From Microtetraspora malaysiensis (GTDB lineage Bacteria; Actinomycetota; Actinomycetes; Streptosporangiales; Streptosporangiaceae), in the NCBI RefSeq assembly GCF_001528665.1, contig NZ_BBYJ01000034.1, positions 1 through 64,000 on the forward strand: a stretch of DNA of 64,000 bases, read 5' to 3'. The notes beneath the pieces were generated by a model. It was not told the DNA's origin and did no database searches. It saw nothing but the letters and a program-made list of their open reading frames with translations. This document shows, in pieces, positions 63,386 through 64,000 of the stretch (the stretch's first letter is position 1; every line of letters begins with the position of its first letter). The position numbers and the translations under genes are program-made.

Positions 63386-64000
63386 ATGTCACAACTGGTC
63401 TGGAACGGGCTCTTCGTCGGGTCGTTCTACGCGCTCGTGGCGCTGGGCTACAGCATGGTCTACGGGATCATCAAGCTGCTCAACTTCGCCCACGGCGACC
63501 TGTACATGCTCGGCGCGTTCGTCGGCTTCGCCGTTCTCGGCGCGGCCGGCGGCGTGTCCGCCGCGATGGCACTGCCGGTGCTGCTGCTCGTCCTCGTGCT
63601 CACCATGGGCGTCACCGGCCTCGCCGGGGTGGTGCTCGAACGGGTCGCCTACCGGCGGCTCCGCGGCGCCCCCCGGCTCTCACTGCTGATCACCGCGGTC
63701 GGCGCGTCCTTCGCCCTCGAATACGGCATGCGCGCCGGCGCGGGCGCCGACCCGCGCGTGTACCCGGTGCGGCTCAGCGGCACCACGCTGGAGGTCCTGG
63801 GCGCGCGGGTCACGCTCCAGCAGCTCACCCTGGTGGCCGTGGCCGTCATCCTCATGATCGGTCTCAACCTGCTCGTCAACCGCTCCCGCGAGGGACGCGC
63901 CATGCGGGCCGTCGCGCTCGACCCCAGGGCCGCCGCACTCATGGGCATCGACGTGGACGCCATCATCTCCCGGACCTTCTTCCTCGGCTCCGCTCTGGCC
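63386..64000 (+). CDS. ABC transporter permease, LivH-like (3' truncated by window end)
   Basis: The first 205 residues are visible and the frame is open at the window end. MSQLVWNGLFVGSFYALVALGYSMVYGIIKLLNFAHGDLYMLGAFVGF is the LivH N-terminus; about five or six of the expected eight membrane helices are present. The conserved RAVALDPRAAALMGID EAA-like loop, which contacts the ATPase, is included. It starts 18 bases after the binding-protein gene. The remaining LivM/LivG/LivF genes should follow outside the window. Confidence 0.9.
   Translation, partial: MSQLVWNGLFVGSFYALVALGYSMVYGIIKLLNFAHGDLYMLGAFVGFAVLGAAGGVSAAMALPVLLLVLVLTMGVTGLAGVVLERVAYRRLRGAPRLSLLITAVGASFALEYGMRAGAGADPRVYPVRLSGTTLEVLGARVTLQQLTLVAVAVILMIGLNLLVNRSREGRAMRAVALDPRAAALMGIDVDAIISRTFFLGSALA

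Overview
The window is chromosomal DNA of a high-GC actinomycete. GC content is very high throughout, many genes start with GTG or TTG, and neighbouring genes often overlap by GTGA or ATGA. The gene order tlyA-nadK-recN-steA-steB, uvrA/uvrC-rapZ-yvcK-whiA-gap-pgk-tpiA-secG-rbpA and tkt-tal-pgi-zwf-opcA-pgl is typical of sporulating actinomycetes; a Streptosporangiales-like host is my best guess, by inference only. I see no rRNA, tRNA, CRISPR array, insertion sequence or prophage.

Layout. 1-9 kb: a truncated TPR protein with an Arg/Gly/Asp repeat N-terminus, a metallo-hydrolase, an SSB-like OB-fold protein that overlaps a convergent DUF1015 gene, a small TPR protein coupled to a HAD phosphatase, and an SCP2 protein. 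7-17 kb: one long + strand run, tlyA-nadK-recN-steA-steB, followed by an MraY/WecA-like sugar-phosphate transferase, a MurJ-like flippase and a GT4 glycosyltransferase. The last three together look like a lipid-linked envelope-glycan assembly line. 17-20 kb: TerC with a yybP-ykoY-like (Mn2+) leader, then psd-pssA for phosphatidylethanolamine synthesis. 20-29.5 kb: a glyoxalase II-like hydrolase, uvrA, a Rieske lipoprotein, and uvrC-rapZ-yvcK-whiA. uvrA and uvrC both carry matches to the PafBC (RecA-NDp) DNA-damage promoter motif. 29.5-33.5 kb: gap-pgk-tpiA, secG and rbpA; gap has a DasR/NagR-like operator.

33.5-38.3 kb: an accessory patch with a YtcJ-like amidohydrolase, a DAO-type oxidoreductase, an ACT-GNAT fusion and a small membrane protein. 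38.4-46.7 kb (minus strand): the pentose-phosphate operon tkt-tal-pgi-zwf-opcA-pgl, divergent from ctaB with a palindrome between them. 48-56 kb: accessory genes separating ctaB from ctaA: a Tat lipoprotein with a dimethylformamidase-like domain, PrsW, a SanA/DUF218 protein, a NarL-type two-component system, and a small membrane protein followed by two bPH2 (YdbS/YdbT-like) genes. 57-64 kb: a trans-4-hydroxyproline catabolic cluster (three-part D-hydroxyproline dehydrogenase, pyrroline-4-hydroxy-2-carboxylate deaminase, epimerase), then a branched-chain-amino-acid-type ABC transporter cut by the window end. A shared 13-bp motif sits 22-25 bp before the first gene of both transcription units.

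Functional threads: central carbon flux (glycolysis and the pentose phosphate pathway), nucleotide excision repair, cell envelope and division (SteAB, PNPT-MurJ-GT, RapZ/YvcK, WhiA), heme A synthesis (CtaA/CtaB) and imino-acid catabolism. Motif assignments for regulators and riboswitches come from memory of the published consensus sequences and were not computed.
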